Assembly (NCBI GenBank): GCA_009801085.1
Contig: VNWV01000006.1
Location: forward strand, 1,922,001-1,986,000
Length of the DNA: 64,000 nucleotides
Direction: 5' to 3'
DNA from: Lasiodiplodia sp. COLG20
Lineage: Eukaryota > Ascomycota > Dothideomycetes > Botryosphaeriales > Botryosphaeriaceae
Shown here one piece after another: positions 32,373-42,847 of this stretch. A program made the translations under genes and the position numbers. How positions within the stretch are numbered: position 1 is the stretch's first letter; every line of letters starts with the position of its first letter. The notes beneath the pieces are model-generated. The model saw only the letters and a program-made list of their open reading frames with translations, was not told the origin of the DNA and made no database searches.

Positions 32373-34631
32373 GTCGTTACTCCCACTCCCCGTCGGATTC
32401 GATGAGCGATACGATTACGGCACGAAACTTCGGATACACAACTCGGCTTGCCAGAAGAACTCGAAGACATTTTTGTTTTTTCGGAGAATGGTCAATTCAT
32501 CAAGCGGGATGCGCCAATTAATGCATGGGAAGACTGGCATGCTTTCGGGGTGTTGAAGTATGTGTGAGTGAAAAGGGGAAAGTGGATTCAAGCGGTTTTT
32601 TCGTTGCCCCAAGAAAGCGGAAGTGGGATGGAGTGAGGAAGGGGGAGGGGCAAAGCTTGGATCTTTCAAATGGTGGTGGATGTGCTGGTGCAAGATCAGG
32701 AGTAGTAGGACTTCTTTTGTTTTTCCTTTTCACGACAAACAGCGGCGAAGAGCTTTGCTGATGAAGGAAAAGGCGAAATCATTGTCCTTTAGTAACGAGT
32801 GCTGCAATTAGATTATTTGCAAATGGGTCTTTTATTCATACAGCAGTATCTTTCCCTTCTCTTCTTTACAAGACTTCGTGTTCTGGGCTTACGTGTTTGG
32901 AAAGGAAGTGTGAGTGCGGAGGTTTGTTTCGATGAGTGACTGCTTGATATGGTTGTTCAACATCACAAGGCTCCCCCTCCAACCAACACGTGCGTACTTT
33001 GAAGCCGGACACATGAACCTTTGTGGTACAGGTGCGTGTCCTATTCTGAATGATGTCATCATGCCCCCTTCGTGTCTCTGTTTTAGATTACAAGTCGACA
33101 CTGACAGTACTATAAAAGTTCGACCAGGTAGAGATTACTTCTCTCTTTCTATTATTATCAAAGGCGGTTTTCAAGTTCCGTGACTTGTACAACGATGTTT
33201 GTACTTTGGCGGCGTTTCGCTCATTCAGAAGCCCATAGAGAGGAAGGCGATAAGTTGAACAAGTGGCGATGGTACGCCTCATCATCACGGCTTCTTGATG
33301 GGCATCACTGTTGGCGCTAGATGGATATCATCAGCGTCACTTGATGGTTAGCTCCTCGCTATATCTTTCGGCGAGATCCAGACTCTCGTTAGCTGCCAAA
33401 GGAAGGGGAGCAGTAATGTCACCCGTGCGTGCAGCAAGTGAGTATTCCTTGACGACACTCTCCCAGTACAGCCTTTCGCTACAGCTTGACCGATCCGAGG
33501 AAAAAGACTGACTCTACAGCCTTTTATACCCCTCGCCTCAGCCTCAGCATCGCCATCATCCTCCGCGTCCTCGTGCAAGCGGCAACACGTGCCCCTCCTC
33601 CCCGCCCGCCGCGTGCCTGAGGTTCGTCTGCTGCTGCTGCACAGGGCAGGGCACGGAACCGAGGCGCGGCGGGTCATGAGGTGTAGGGCACCTGCGCAAG
33701 GCACAGAAGAAATGTGCACGCGCGTGGAGCTGCTACTGTTCCTGTTGCAGGGCGGGAGGATGGCGGCGCTTGAGGTATTTTTAAGAGCGCGGTTCGGAGG
33801 GACTGTTGGTTCTTCGATCGAGTGTCTGCTTTCAGCTCTTCACAGCGGGAGTGGAAGCAATAACGCTAAGAGATAGCAACTGTCCGTGGGCTTGGGCTTG
33901 GGCCGGTGGCTGCGCTGTTGGCTTTACTTCGCTGCCGTCTTGCCTCTGCAGCAGATCGGTTTGGGTGCGGAAGCTGGCTTCAGCGTCGAGGGGTGATGGT
34001 GATGGAGTGCGATTGGTAAAGATGCTGGGGCTCATCATCGGGAAGTAATGGTGAGCCGCAGCGATGCTTCCGAATGGCGTCCATGAGAACAGCAGTGGTA
34101 GTAAGATCTAAGGACCAGAGCTGTCCCCAGTAAGGTCTACGGGATATTCGAACGGATAGTGTCGTATTCAGGACGGTACTTCCAAGTGTTGAGGATTCGG
34201 TATCCGATTGCAAAAGCATTCAAGGGTTTAAGTACATCTGTAATGCCGGACTTGAGACACGCGCGCAGGTGACTGTACATCTGTGCGTCTGTCCAGCTGA
34301 CAAGTATTTGGCGTTTTTCGAGACATTTCAACAGCAGCTATGGTGTCAATTTGTGAGAGGTTGTATCCGTTGAGCACCACGTATGTTGTCATGTGTGTTG
34401 CTAATGAGCGCCGTAAATTTTGACAATCATGGTCTTGAGAAGCAATCCAGCTTTGAGGCATTGGTGAACAAGTGCAAAACAAGTTTCAATCGCGGATATT
34501 GATTATCGTTATCGCAGTCGAGATGGATTCTTCACTGTTTGGCTTTTTGGGCGGTGAGTGAAGCTCGAGGCTGCGAGCTCGGGAGAGGAAAACAGAAACG
34601 GTTTGAAAGCCCGTGTCACACACACCACATG
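32373..34631. other. Gene-free stretch between Sar1 and the HET region
   Basis: About 2.3 kb of short frames on both strands without recognisable proteins or RNA genes. It marks the boundary between the conserved Sar1 locus and the HET-rich accessory region. Confidence 0.4.
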
Positions 34632-34841
34632 CAGTGGGGTATTGCAGCCAAAAGTGAGCATGGAACTCTTTTTGTTTTAATTGAATGACTGCTTGGCCTG
34701 TGTTATCAGTAATTGAAGTGTTTGTCTAGGCGCAAATTTTGAATACATAATAATACACATTCGTGTCCGGACGATAGCTTCAGCTACCCATGACATGAAC
34801 AAAAAAGCGAATCCACGCTAGGCAACAGCTGCGAGATGGGG
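34632..34841. mobile_element. MITE-like element, copy 4 (diverged)
   Basis: The left end CAGTGGGGTATTGCAGCC matches the family terminus. The right internal arm TCCGGACGATAGCTTCAGCT at about 34765 followed by ACCCATGACATGA is nearly identical to copy 1. The left internal arm and right terminus are eroded (CGCTAGGCAACAGCTGCGAG). Boundaries approximate. Confidence 0.6.
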
Positions 34842-35040
34842 CCGTAGTTTGAGATTAAGCAGGGACACAGTCCCACTATTGGTTCCGTCGGGTGCAATAT
34901 ACGAGGTTGGTCGCTCCGAAGTGACACGAATTTAGCCACAGGTTCGCACAACGCATGCACATAGCCTCAAGTTTGGCTGTTGCCTGATGTAAATCTAAGA
35001 GCCTAGACTAGATCATTCCGAGCTGAAACTCGCTTTTCTG

Positions 35041-35048
35041 TATAAACG
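35041..35048 (+). promoter_or_regulatory. TATA box of HET gene 1
   Basis: TATAAACG, 51-58 bp upstream of the ATG at 35099. Confidence 0.5.
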
Positions 35049-35098
35049 GTCCAACTCTGTGATTACTTCCACTTATCGACGATCCTGCAACGAGCACC

Positions 35099-37387
35099 AT
35101 GCCGCCAAAACGAAAATCAGATCAACCTCAAGAACAAAGTAGAAAGCAGTGGCGCGATCATGAAAATCCACATCCACAGCCGGTTGGTCACGTCGACCAG
35201 GAAGTGTCAAATGGGCGCCTCGACGCATCGGAAATTCATGAATCCGACCTTTGCAAAAGATGCGAAAGACTGGACCTGGAAACCATGTTCTCGAGAGAAA
35301 CAAGAGCGCGAGATGTAGGGTGTCTGGCAAGTTACCAAGATCTTGTTTGTCCATTTTGCACGGCTATTTGGCGCATGATCTCAATGCATTGGGGAGATGA
35401 GAACCCATTGCACCGCGGCAATGCACGACCGAAACTATTCATCCAGAGCAAGTTGTGGGGACGATCCTCCAACAGATCTATACGGCACCGATCTTACCGG
35501 ATTCTGCTGGCCATCGATCAACAGCCTCCCGGTTTTCAGCTGAAAAGGAGGGCTTTGCCGACTGATAAGCAGAACAGGTTCATACTTGGCGAATTGGAGC
35601 TCGCACCGGTAGAAGCCAGCAACAGTGTCGGAACGCCTTTACTACGCCGCCCAATCAGACCTTTTTTTGAACCGGACCTGCTACGTCGTTGGCTTGACGC
35701 TTGCCAAAATCACAAAACTTGCAATGTCCGGCACCCCGACAAAACACTTTTCCAGAAAGGCTTTCGGCTCATCGACGTATTTGAAGAGAGATTGGTTGAG
35801 GTGATGGTACCTTGCGAATATTTCGCGTTATCATACGTCTGGGGCAATCAAAATTCTTCTGGGCTACAAACAACCACGCGTAATCTCCGGAGACTGAAGC
35901 AGCGCTCAGCTTTAGCAGTCAAGGAATCGACGAAAGCTAGGAGCGAAAAGGTCCCACGCACTATCGCCAATGCTATGGAATTATGCCGAGCAGTTGGGAA
36001 AAGATACCTATGGGTAGATCGTTTATGTATTCTTCAAGACGATCTGGATGAGAAGATGCGATTGATCCACGGTATGGACCGGGTCTACAAGAACGCCAGC
36101 GTGATCATCTTCGCAGCTTCTGGCAACCATGCAGACTATGGCCTCTTAGGATGCGCTCCTCGGGATGATCTTCCTTTTGAAGAAGTTCAATCAGTGAGCA
36201 CCGGAGCAAAGACACTCAGTTTTTCAATCGCTCGCACATCTATGTACGAACAGCTGCATGTTTCCCCTTGGAATACTCGGGGATGGACCTACCAGGAACA
36301 AGTCCTTTCCGATCGGCGCCTGTTTTTTACTCCTTATGAGGTGTTCTTTCATTGCCCGTGTGGCATCCGACGCGAAGGTTATCAGGAGCAAGCCTCAGTG
36401 AGAGAAGGATCCCCTTGGTGGGGAAGAAACGTCAAGAATGATCCAGAGTATAGCCTTCGCTGGCACAGACCTCGCAAGAGCGATGGCATGGTTCGACGAT
36501 TCTCCCTCATCTCAGCGTCAATATCTGTGTATACCAGGAGGGAGTTGACATATCCTCAAGATATTTTGAATGCGTTTTCAGGTGTTTATCACCAGCTTGT
36601 CGAATCTGGGGCTAATGAACCTGAAATCGTCGCAGCTCAAGGGGTTCCTGTTTCCTACCTTCCAATGTCTCTTTTGTGGTTCGTTTCCAGAAATGGCCAG
36701 AGCGAAAGAATCATCAGAAGGCCCAATATCAACCCTCCAAGTTGGTCATGGGTGTCATGGATGGCGCCGATCGATTTCTTCTGTCTTTGGGATTCGAGCT
36801 TCCCGGCACCCAACTTTCCAGGAGAGCACTATCCAAATTTCACCTTCGATGGGAACTACAGCTTGATCAGGGAATGTCATCTTACTTTCGACAATGGGCA
36901 GGCTGTCACAACTACACGATTCCCAGGAATGCAGCAAGACAAGAGCAACTGGCCCCATAAGTACTACCTCAAGCCGAATACGTTTTTGAAAAAAATACCA
37001 AAACGATCATATGTCCAGGCCACCGAAGAGTTGTTACGTACTACAGAAACCAGAGTTGGGTTGCTTGAGTTCGTGGCACCATGTCTCTCTTTTGAGTCTT
37101 GGCTGGAAGGCATGACGGAGAGACCGCGGGATGACCAATGGCAGTTGACTGTCAGAGGTCGAAGCGAGTACTGTGCCTTTATTGTATTCGATTCGGATGA
37201 AGAACAGGTCGATGAGTTTATCATGATGTTCTACAACGGGACGTACGCTGCTATCTGCGTCAAGAATGAGGGCAGTATCTCTAAGAGGGTCGGCCTTGCT
37301 ACATTCACTGCAAGCAAATTGTTCTGGATGAGTGTATTCAAGAAAGAGGCTTTGAACTTACGCTGGAGGCATGTTCGCTTACACTGA
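35099..37387 (+). CDS. HET-domain protein 1
   Basis: Single-exon 762-residue protein of the heterokaryon-incompatibility (HET) family. HET domains trigger regulated cell death when genetically different hyphae fuse, though most family members are uncharacterised. An N-terminal CKRCERLDL/CPFC pair is common in these proteins. The HET domain spans about residues 241-430, with YFALSYVWG (241-249), RYLWVDRLCILQDD, and WNTRGWTYQEQVLSDRRLFFT. Downstream the usual PSWSWVSW is present near residue 545. No C-terminal NACHT, WD40, ankyrin or patatin domain is visible, so it is a short-type HET protein without an attached sensor. First of three HET genes within 15 kb. Confidence 0.93.
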   Translation: MPPKRKSDQPQEQSRKQWRDHENPHPQPVGHVDQEVSNGRLDASEIHESDLCKRCERLDLETMFSRETRARDVGCLASYQDLVCPFCTAIWRMISMHWGDENPLHRGNARPKLFIQSKLWGRSSNRSIRHRSYRILLAIDQQPPGFQLKRRALPTDKQNRFILGELELAPVEASNSVGTPLLRRPIRPFFEPDLLRRWLDACQNHKTCNVRHPDKTLFQKGFRLIDVFEERLVEVMVPCEYFALSYVWGNQNSSGLQTTTRNLRRLKQRSALAVKESTKARSEKVPRTIANAMELCRAVGKRYLWVDRLCILQDDLDEKMRLIHGMDRVYKNASVIIFAASGNHADYGLLGCAPRDDLPFEEVQSVSTGAKTLSFSIARTSMYEQLHVSPWNTRGWTYQEQVLSDRRLFFTPYEVFFHCPCGIRREGYQEQASVREGSPWWGRNVKNDPEYSLRWHRPRKSDGMVRRFSLISASISVYTRRELTYPQDILNAFSGVYHQLVESGANEPEIVAAQGVPVSYLPMSLLWFVSRNGQSERIIRRPNINPPSWSWVSWMAPIDFFCLWDSSFPAPNFPGEHYPNFTFDGNYSLIRECHLTFDNGQAVTTTRFPGMQQDKSNWPHKYYLKPNTFLKKIPKRSYVQATEELLRTTETRVGLLEFVAPCLSFESWLEGMTERPRDDQWQLTVRGRSEYCAFIVFDSDEEQVDEFIMMFYNGTYAAICVKNEGSISKRVGLATFTASKLFWMSVFKKEALNLRWRHVRLH

Positions 37388-38266
37388 GTACCAAATGCTC
37401 ATGTGCATTGCGGCTCATATGGCATAGATCGACTAGTCCATGACACAAGCTTGCTCAAGAACTCCTGACAGTCCAGGCACTAGCCCTCGTGTAGTGGTAG
37501 CGCAAAGAGCTGAACATGTTAATTTATTGGAAGCAGATGAGTTCCATGCCATTGATTTGGAGCCTATGAGCAAAGTAAAGAAGGTGCCCGGCTTTGTCAC
37601 TGAACAAAGTAGAGACGGAGCATCACAAATGCCGTGCGACAACGAGTAGTAGTGAGGGAGAATTAGGTGAATTTCATGACATTTGTCTCAACTCCCGCTT
37701 TTTCCAACTACCTGGTAGTAAATATAGCGAAGTATCAAGCGTATTCCATGATATTCTCCTCTCTTCATTTGTTGTTTCCTGTTTGTTAGCTACTGGCGCG
37801 TATATATTCTACACCGCCCCACAGATAGCTTATGCTCTGCGCATTTATCAATATATATTCTACGCATTTCTCTAAATATATCATTCAAAGAAACACCCAG
37901 TCATGTTCAGACTCATAGACATAATGGACGACCGAGGAACAGAATCAAGGCATTCATTTCACGCGTTACGCACAGTATATCGAAAGCAGAGCTCCTACTT
38001 GGTGACATGTTTTGTTAAGATGATCAACGCAACTTGAACAAGACGTTACTAGCAGCATCATTGTTCAAAACACAACGTTACCATGTTTTGCCTTATCTTG
38101 TTTACCCCGGTGGTCTACAATAACTGTAGCCACACAGTTCTTGAATTACGCACACTCTCTCCAAGCTATAACTTTGACCTGCCCGCAAGGAAAAAGTGAA
38201 GCAACTCACTACCTTCACTTCGCAAACGCATCAATCCTCTGAGACAGAGCTACAATTCAGCACAGC
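37388..38266. other. Intergenic
   Basis: No supported gene. Includes a tRNA D-arm-like sequence (GTGTAGTGGTAGCGC near 37489) that cannot be folded into a full tRNA. Confidence 0.4.
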
Positions 38267-39439
38267 ATGGGAATCTTGACGACCGCTATCGAAGATGGCC
38301 TCAAGGACATCTCCTTGGACCCCCAAGAAATGACAAAAGATGCAGACATGGAAGACTTGAAGTTCGACTTCAAGTTCGACCCCGACTTTGACTTCGATCT
38401 TGACTTCGACCTTGACGACTCCATGGGCGATCCCATACCCGTCCGCAAGTTTGCGGGTCGAGCGTTCTTCAAGAGGCATGCCGAGGCGATCAGCTTCGCC
38501 AACAAATACTCCGACCGTCGACCGGAAGATGGTGTTCAGTCGATGTTCACTGACGGAACGGCATCGGAGCCTCGCCTTGTCCACTCATCCCAAGGCGAGA
38601 AAACCAACAAGCGCTGGTGCGCATGTGCTGTGGTCTACAGAAAACACCCCGACGACGAGGACTGGGTCAAAAATGGCTACCCAATGCTTGAAATTGGCGA
38701 TAGTACCAACAGTGAACTCGGCGGCCTTGCCCAGTGCCTCTCCCTTGCGCACGACCTCTTCGCTAACGACCACGGGGTGAAGAAGATCATGATCTTCTCC
38801 GACTCTGGTAAGATGCTTCAAAGGCTTACGAAAATCTCGCCAGAGAACCCGGAGCTTCCGAACTGGGATCTCAACCTCCTTAGCGATGTCCTCGCTTTCG
38901 CAGAATTGCTGGTCAACGTCTACGACAAGGAGTTGGAGCTCCACTGGGTGCCAAGTCACGAAGGCGTCGAGGGAAACGAGTTGGCTGACCAGACGGCCCT
39001 TGCGCACCGCCCGGACAAGATGTGGCCTGAAATTTATCGTGTGGATTCCAGTTCCAACAGGAACAGTTCTAGCAGGAGGAAGAAAGACTCGCCACAGGAG
39101 AGCAAGAGGGACACGGTCCTTACGCCGGTATCAAGGCAAAACCGCGACCATGGCAGGGCTATGCGTATTACTAAGCGCCCTACAGGCAGGATGGGGTCGT
39201 TCGATATCTCGCGGCGGAGCAATGTAGCTGGTGATGACTATAGGGATGGCGGCAGAAGCGGGCGCAGGACGCCTAGCTACAGTTCACCCCACGGTCGTTA
39301 CCCTGCACATTCGTACCGTTCCAGTTACGACTCCCGTTCCAGTTACGACTCCCGTTCTAGTTATGGCTCTCGTTCTAGTTACGGCTCTCGTTCCAGTTAT
39401 GAGTCCCGTTCCAAATACGACTCCCGTTCCAAATATTAA
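38267..39439 (+). CDS. Stand-alone RNase H-like protein with repeat tails
   Basis: A 390-residue single-exon protein. The centre is an RNase H fold with all four acidic catalytic positions in place: FTDGTA (D96), NSELGGL (E150), IFSDSG (D179) and GNELADQTA (D241), plus WVPSHEGVEGNE with the His loop. RNase HI cuts RNA in RNA-DNA hybrids, and this subtype resembles the RNase H module of non-LTR retrotransposons. No reverse transcriptase is present nearby. The N-terminus has an alternating Asp/Phe stretch (residues 32-50). The C-terminus is basic then Ser/Tyr/Arg repeats (SSYDSR, SSYGSR). It could be a host gene or a domesticated retroelement module. Confidence 0.82.
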   Translation: MGILTTAIEDGLKDISLDPQEMTKDADMEDLKFDFKFDPDFDFDLDFDLDDSMGDPIPVRKFAGRAFFKRHAEAISFANKYSDRRPEDGVQSMFTDGTASEPRLVHSSQGEKTNKRWCACAVVYRKHPDDEDWVKNGYPMLEIGDSTNSELGGLAQCLSLAHDLFANDHGVKKIMIFSDSGKMLQRLTKISPENPELPNWDLNLLSDVLAFAELLVNVYDKELELHWVPSHEGVEGNELADQTALAHRPDKMWPEIYRVDSSSNRNSSSRRKKDSPQESKRDTVLTPVSRQNRDHGRAMRITKRPTGRMGSFDISRRSNVAGDDYRDGGRSGRRTPSYSSPHGRYPAHSYRSSYDSRSSYDSRSSYGSRSSYGSRSSYESRSKYDSRSKY

Positions 39440-39464
39440 TGAATCCCGTTCCAGTCATGACTCG
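39317..39464 (+). repeat. 18-bp tandem repeat at the end of the RNase H-like gene
   Basis: Units of CGTTCCAGTTACGACTCC, seven within or ending the coding frame. One more related unit lies beyond the stop codon after a small length change, so the array runs past the present stop. Confidence 0.85.
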
Positions 39465-39879
39465 ACACCTCGACTCGACTATTAGTATCCACGCGGATAG
39501 AACAGGCAAACATAAATAGAACAAACAGGTAAGCATGTAAAAGAATAAAAAAAAGGGCAAATTGCCCGTTGTAAAAATCTACCTTCATCTGCTGTCCTAC
39601 CGTATGACTTTAAGATAATAGAGAGACTGCTACTGGTTGCGCTATGCTGGATTCGGCCTATGATAGGGGACCGAAGATAGGGTGCGGGCTGTCAGGGTCT
39701 GTGCATAAGTATAGGTATTTCTCATTGTCTCAGGGGCGAACAGCGCTATTCGCCCTCGAGACCAAAAAAAAAAGCCGGGACTTAAGCCAAAACCGCTCGA
39801 GCAGCGTATACACAAGCACCGGAAGCCTGTATTACGTAAAGAAGAAACACATTCGCCTGCAAAGAAGCTCAAAGTCCTG
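39465..39879. other. Intergenic between the RNase H-like gene and the transposase remnant
   Basis: No supported gene. Part of it (39644-39879) is open but unrecognisable and may belong to the decayed element that follows. Confidence 0.35.
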
Positions 39880-40104
39880 ATGTTTCTGTACCACCACAAA
39901 ATACTGAATAATACAAGACCGAAACCTCGTTCCAGGCCGGGAGCCCCCGAGCCAATTTCTGCTGAAAATGGCTATTACTACCGGCCTCCTACGTATTCTG
40001 AGGCCTCAGAATACTTTCAAATACCCCTGCAAACAATCTCAGGCTGGTGGAAGAACCGAGAAGCCCTTGTTCAGAACGGAAAGCCGGTAAAGGCTTCTTT
40101 TTAA
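39880..40104 (+). pseudogene. Transposase remnant (helix-turn-helix fragment)
   Basis: A short open frame whose second half, TYSEASEYFQIPLQTISGWW, resembles the N-terminal DNA-binding helix-turn-helix of pogo/Fot-type (CENP-B-like) transposases. There is no DDE catalytic domain downstream, so it is at most a fragment of a decayed element. Confidence 0.4.
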
Positions 40105-41007
40105 GGCTGAAGAGTACTGGTACCAACTCGGGATAAGAGGTTGATTTGGCATGCAAAGCATATGCAGCGAGTAGCGGTGATGTACCGCAGCCAAAGGAGC
40201 TTAGCAAAGCCTCATCGGAGGCTGTGGTAGCTCAGTGATAACAAAGGAAGCAAACAAAGCCAACGGAACAAGAGCAAGCAAGCAATCTGAAAGCCGTTGA
40301 CAAAGAAAGCCTAACGGGCTGTTTGTTAATCTTTCATGTTTGTGAAAGTTGTAGCTGCCACGAGTAGTGTAAAACCATCGGCCAACATTGTTTGCCAACA
40401 ACGGTGCACAAGTCAGCTAAGGTCGGCCGATGTTGTGCTGGGGTACTCATAACTTCTACGTTTGGGATGTGTGGAGAAATTATATCCTTGCTACCTTCTT
40501 TTTATTTCCAGATCGGGTTAGTGTTATTTTACTCCGCTGGGCGATAGGTATACAACCCACGTCCACTGCATTACTAATCGATGACCCTTTGCGTCCATTG
40601 GAGAACAGCTATAAACGCAGCAACAAAGAAAAATGCAGCCGTCACTACAACGAACAATGCATGCTCAATCTCTCTGTTGCACTGCACAAAAAGTAAATCA
40701 TTAAAAATCATGGCCACCGGATTTCCCATATTCCCATTGGCGGTTGTTGTAATCTGCAAGCCAAGCACCTCCAGCTGCAGGTCGATCTTGATCACCTTTT
40801 TCGGTTAGGGGGCCAGGAATAGCAACCATCAAGGTACATTCTTTATTTGAACAACAACTGTCACTTAGTTTCCCGATAGATTGTATGTACGCTTGCAATT
40901 TCTCATATCATCATCTACAGCTCCTTGATCATATGTACATTTCCACAGATCTTCGAATTTTTTGTCCCCCTTCCATTACCTCACCAAAGCCGGTCTCACC
41001 AGATTAC
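40105..41007. other. Gene-free stretch, probable repeat debris
   Basis: No gene. A short imperfect inverted pair CATCGGCCAAC / GTCGGCCGATG lies near 40377-40435. Confidence 0.35.
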
Positions 41008-41971
41008 TCATGCGCGGTACTGGGCCCACATGTTGTGGATGCGGGTCTCCTGGTCAGGAGTGAACTCAGTCAAGCAAGAACTGTTAAGCAGATACCGTTA
41101 GCATACACATCAACCCTCAAACGTAAGACAGGTCACTCACTCATCCGAGTAGCCCATGTAGTTGTGGACCGGGTCATCGCCGGGGTCGTTAGGGCAAGAG
41201 TCGCGGCCGACGGGGCAGCCGAACTCGTAGCCGCTCTGGGCGGGGGTGTCGTCGATCTCGTCGCCGAGGCCAGTGCAGCCGCGCTGGAAGGGGTGGTACA
41301 GACCGAGCCAGTGGCCGGCCTCGTGGGTGGCCGTGACGCCGAGGTTGTAGGGCGCCTCGCTGCCGCCGGGAACCGACGACGCCATGACCGAGACGCCGTC
41401 GAGGTAGAAGTCCTGCGAGCCCTCGGAGACGTTGTCCGGGAAGTAGGCGTAGCCGAGAGCGCTCTGCTCGAGGGACTGTTTAAGATTTGGTTAGTCTCTG
41501 GGTTCCCCTGAGTCGGTGGTTAAAGAATCGGTTAGGACTCACGCGCTGGAAGTAGACGTTCATGGTCTTGTAGTCGCCCTTGCGCAGGCTGCGCTTCATG
41601 GCGAGCTGGTTGCTGTCGTCGGCCCAGCCGGCGTTGACGGTGCGCGTGGTGCCGACGAGGTTGAACGACACGCCGTGCGGCGCGTACTGGGCGTTCAGCA
41701 CGTCCAGCTGGTCCGCCAGCTGCTGCTCGCTCACGTTGCCCTGAGCGACGCTGCCTCCCGCGGACACGACGTGAAACCAGGTGTCGACGGTAATGGTGCT
41801 GCCGGACTGGCGGGTGGTGAGACCAGACTTCTTGGCCGCGGCCTCGCGCAGACCCATCTCGTGGGCGGCCTCGAGGAGCGCCTCCGAGGGCTCGCCGGTG
41901 CCGCAGCGCGGGCGCTGCTGGGCGAAGGCCGTGCCGGCGACGAGGGCGATGATGGCGATCTTGAACTGCAT
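41008..41971 (-). CDS. Secreted M43 (pappalysin-type) metalloprotease
   Basis: Extracellular zinc endopeptidase. Exons 41543-41971, 41141-41475 and 41008-41080 join in phase to give 278 residues. A signal peptide (MQFKIAIIALVAGTAFAQ) is followed by a propeptide-like region and the catalytic domain. The zinc site is HEAGHWLGLYH (His194, Glu195, His198, His204), and the Met-turn is NYMGYSDDSC, with cysteines for disulphides. Length and motifs match fungal MEP1-like peptidases, which degrade external protein; some relatives act during host colonisation, but nothing here shows that. A TATA box lies about 70 bp upstream. Confidence 0.95.
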
Positions 41972-42038
41972 GGCTGCTGTGGGTGTGGAGGAGGCGATTG
42001 ACGGATGGGGAGTTCGATTGTTTGCTGGATCTCTTGGG

Positions 42039-42046
42039 CTTTATAG
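42039..42046 (-). promoter_or_regulatory. TATA box of the M43 protease gene
   Basis: CTATAAAG on the minus strand, about 70 bp upstream of the ATG at 41971. Confidence 0.55.
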
Positions 42047-42847
42047 ATGTTTCTTCGTTGCGGACGTCGCCTACTACTCCGAGGAATAACTCGTATTGTC
42101 CATGAGTTCGCCAGGTAGTGGAGAGATCAAGTCTTGTTTCCTTCCCATTGCGTGCAAGTTGGTTCGTATAAGGGACCGGCGAACAGCCGCGGTGAAGTGG
42201 GGAAGCGAAGGCATTTTCGGCCATTGAGGGCCTGGTCGCCTCGTAGTTCGAAACCACAAGGGACGAGGCGGGTTCGTTTGCCCATTTTCTGGCTTGGCGG
42301 AAGGTGCGTGCAAAGGTGAATGTCGGTTGAGGACCCGCCGGCCAAGCTTCTTGGAGGCTCTTGTGTCTCGCCGCCGACGGGGGGTGCCAAGCTTATATGT
42401 TGCCGCTTATCAGCTAGACCCAAAGTGCCAAGTGCGGCGCCTTTGCTTGAATAGGCGGGTAGCAAGGACCGCCAAGTAAATGCTCGCTTATCGACCCCGA
42501 AGCGTGCCCATCACTTGGATTCAGCAAGCTCGCCATCTGGATTCCGGTAGATTAATCTAATTACCCCTGTACTGTTCTGTGCAAACCTCCGTATCGCCTT
42601 GAGCTGTGTTTCAATTTGGTCGTGACTTCGACGTGAACCTCGTGTTCAAGTCTTCACGCATTGCAGCACTTGACAGGGATTCGGCTTTCAAATGTTTCGA
42701 TATTCGCTGGGATCGCCAATTGATTGCTTGATTCTTGAGTCAAGAAAGAGATAAGCAGCCGGAGAAGATGAAGCTCCATAGATAGATGGCAAATTACATA
42801 AGCCAAGAGAAACCCGATCTCCCGCAGTTCTCCGTAACAGATCACTT
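42047..42847. other. Intergenic between M43 protease and HET gene 2
   Basis: Upstream regulatory sequence of the protease; no gene is supported. Confidence 0.4.

Noticed and set aside
37480..37510. tRNA-like D-arm sequence
   Set aside because: No acceptor, anticodon or T arm at the required spacing.
41516..42001. 161-codon plus-strand frame over the M43 protease
   Set aside because: Antisense shadow of a gene with an intact zinc site and signal peptide.
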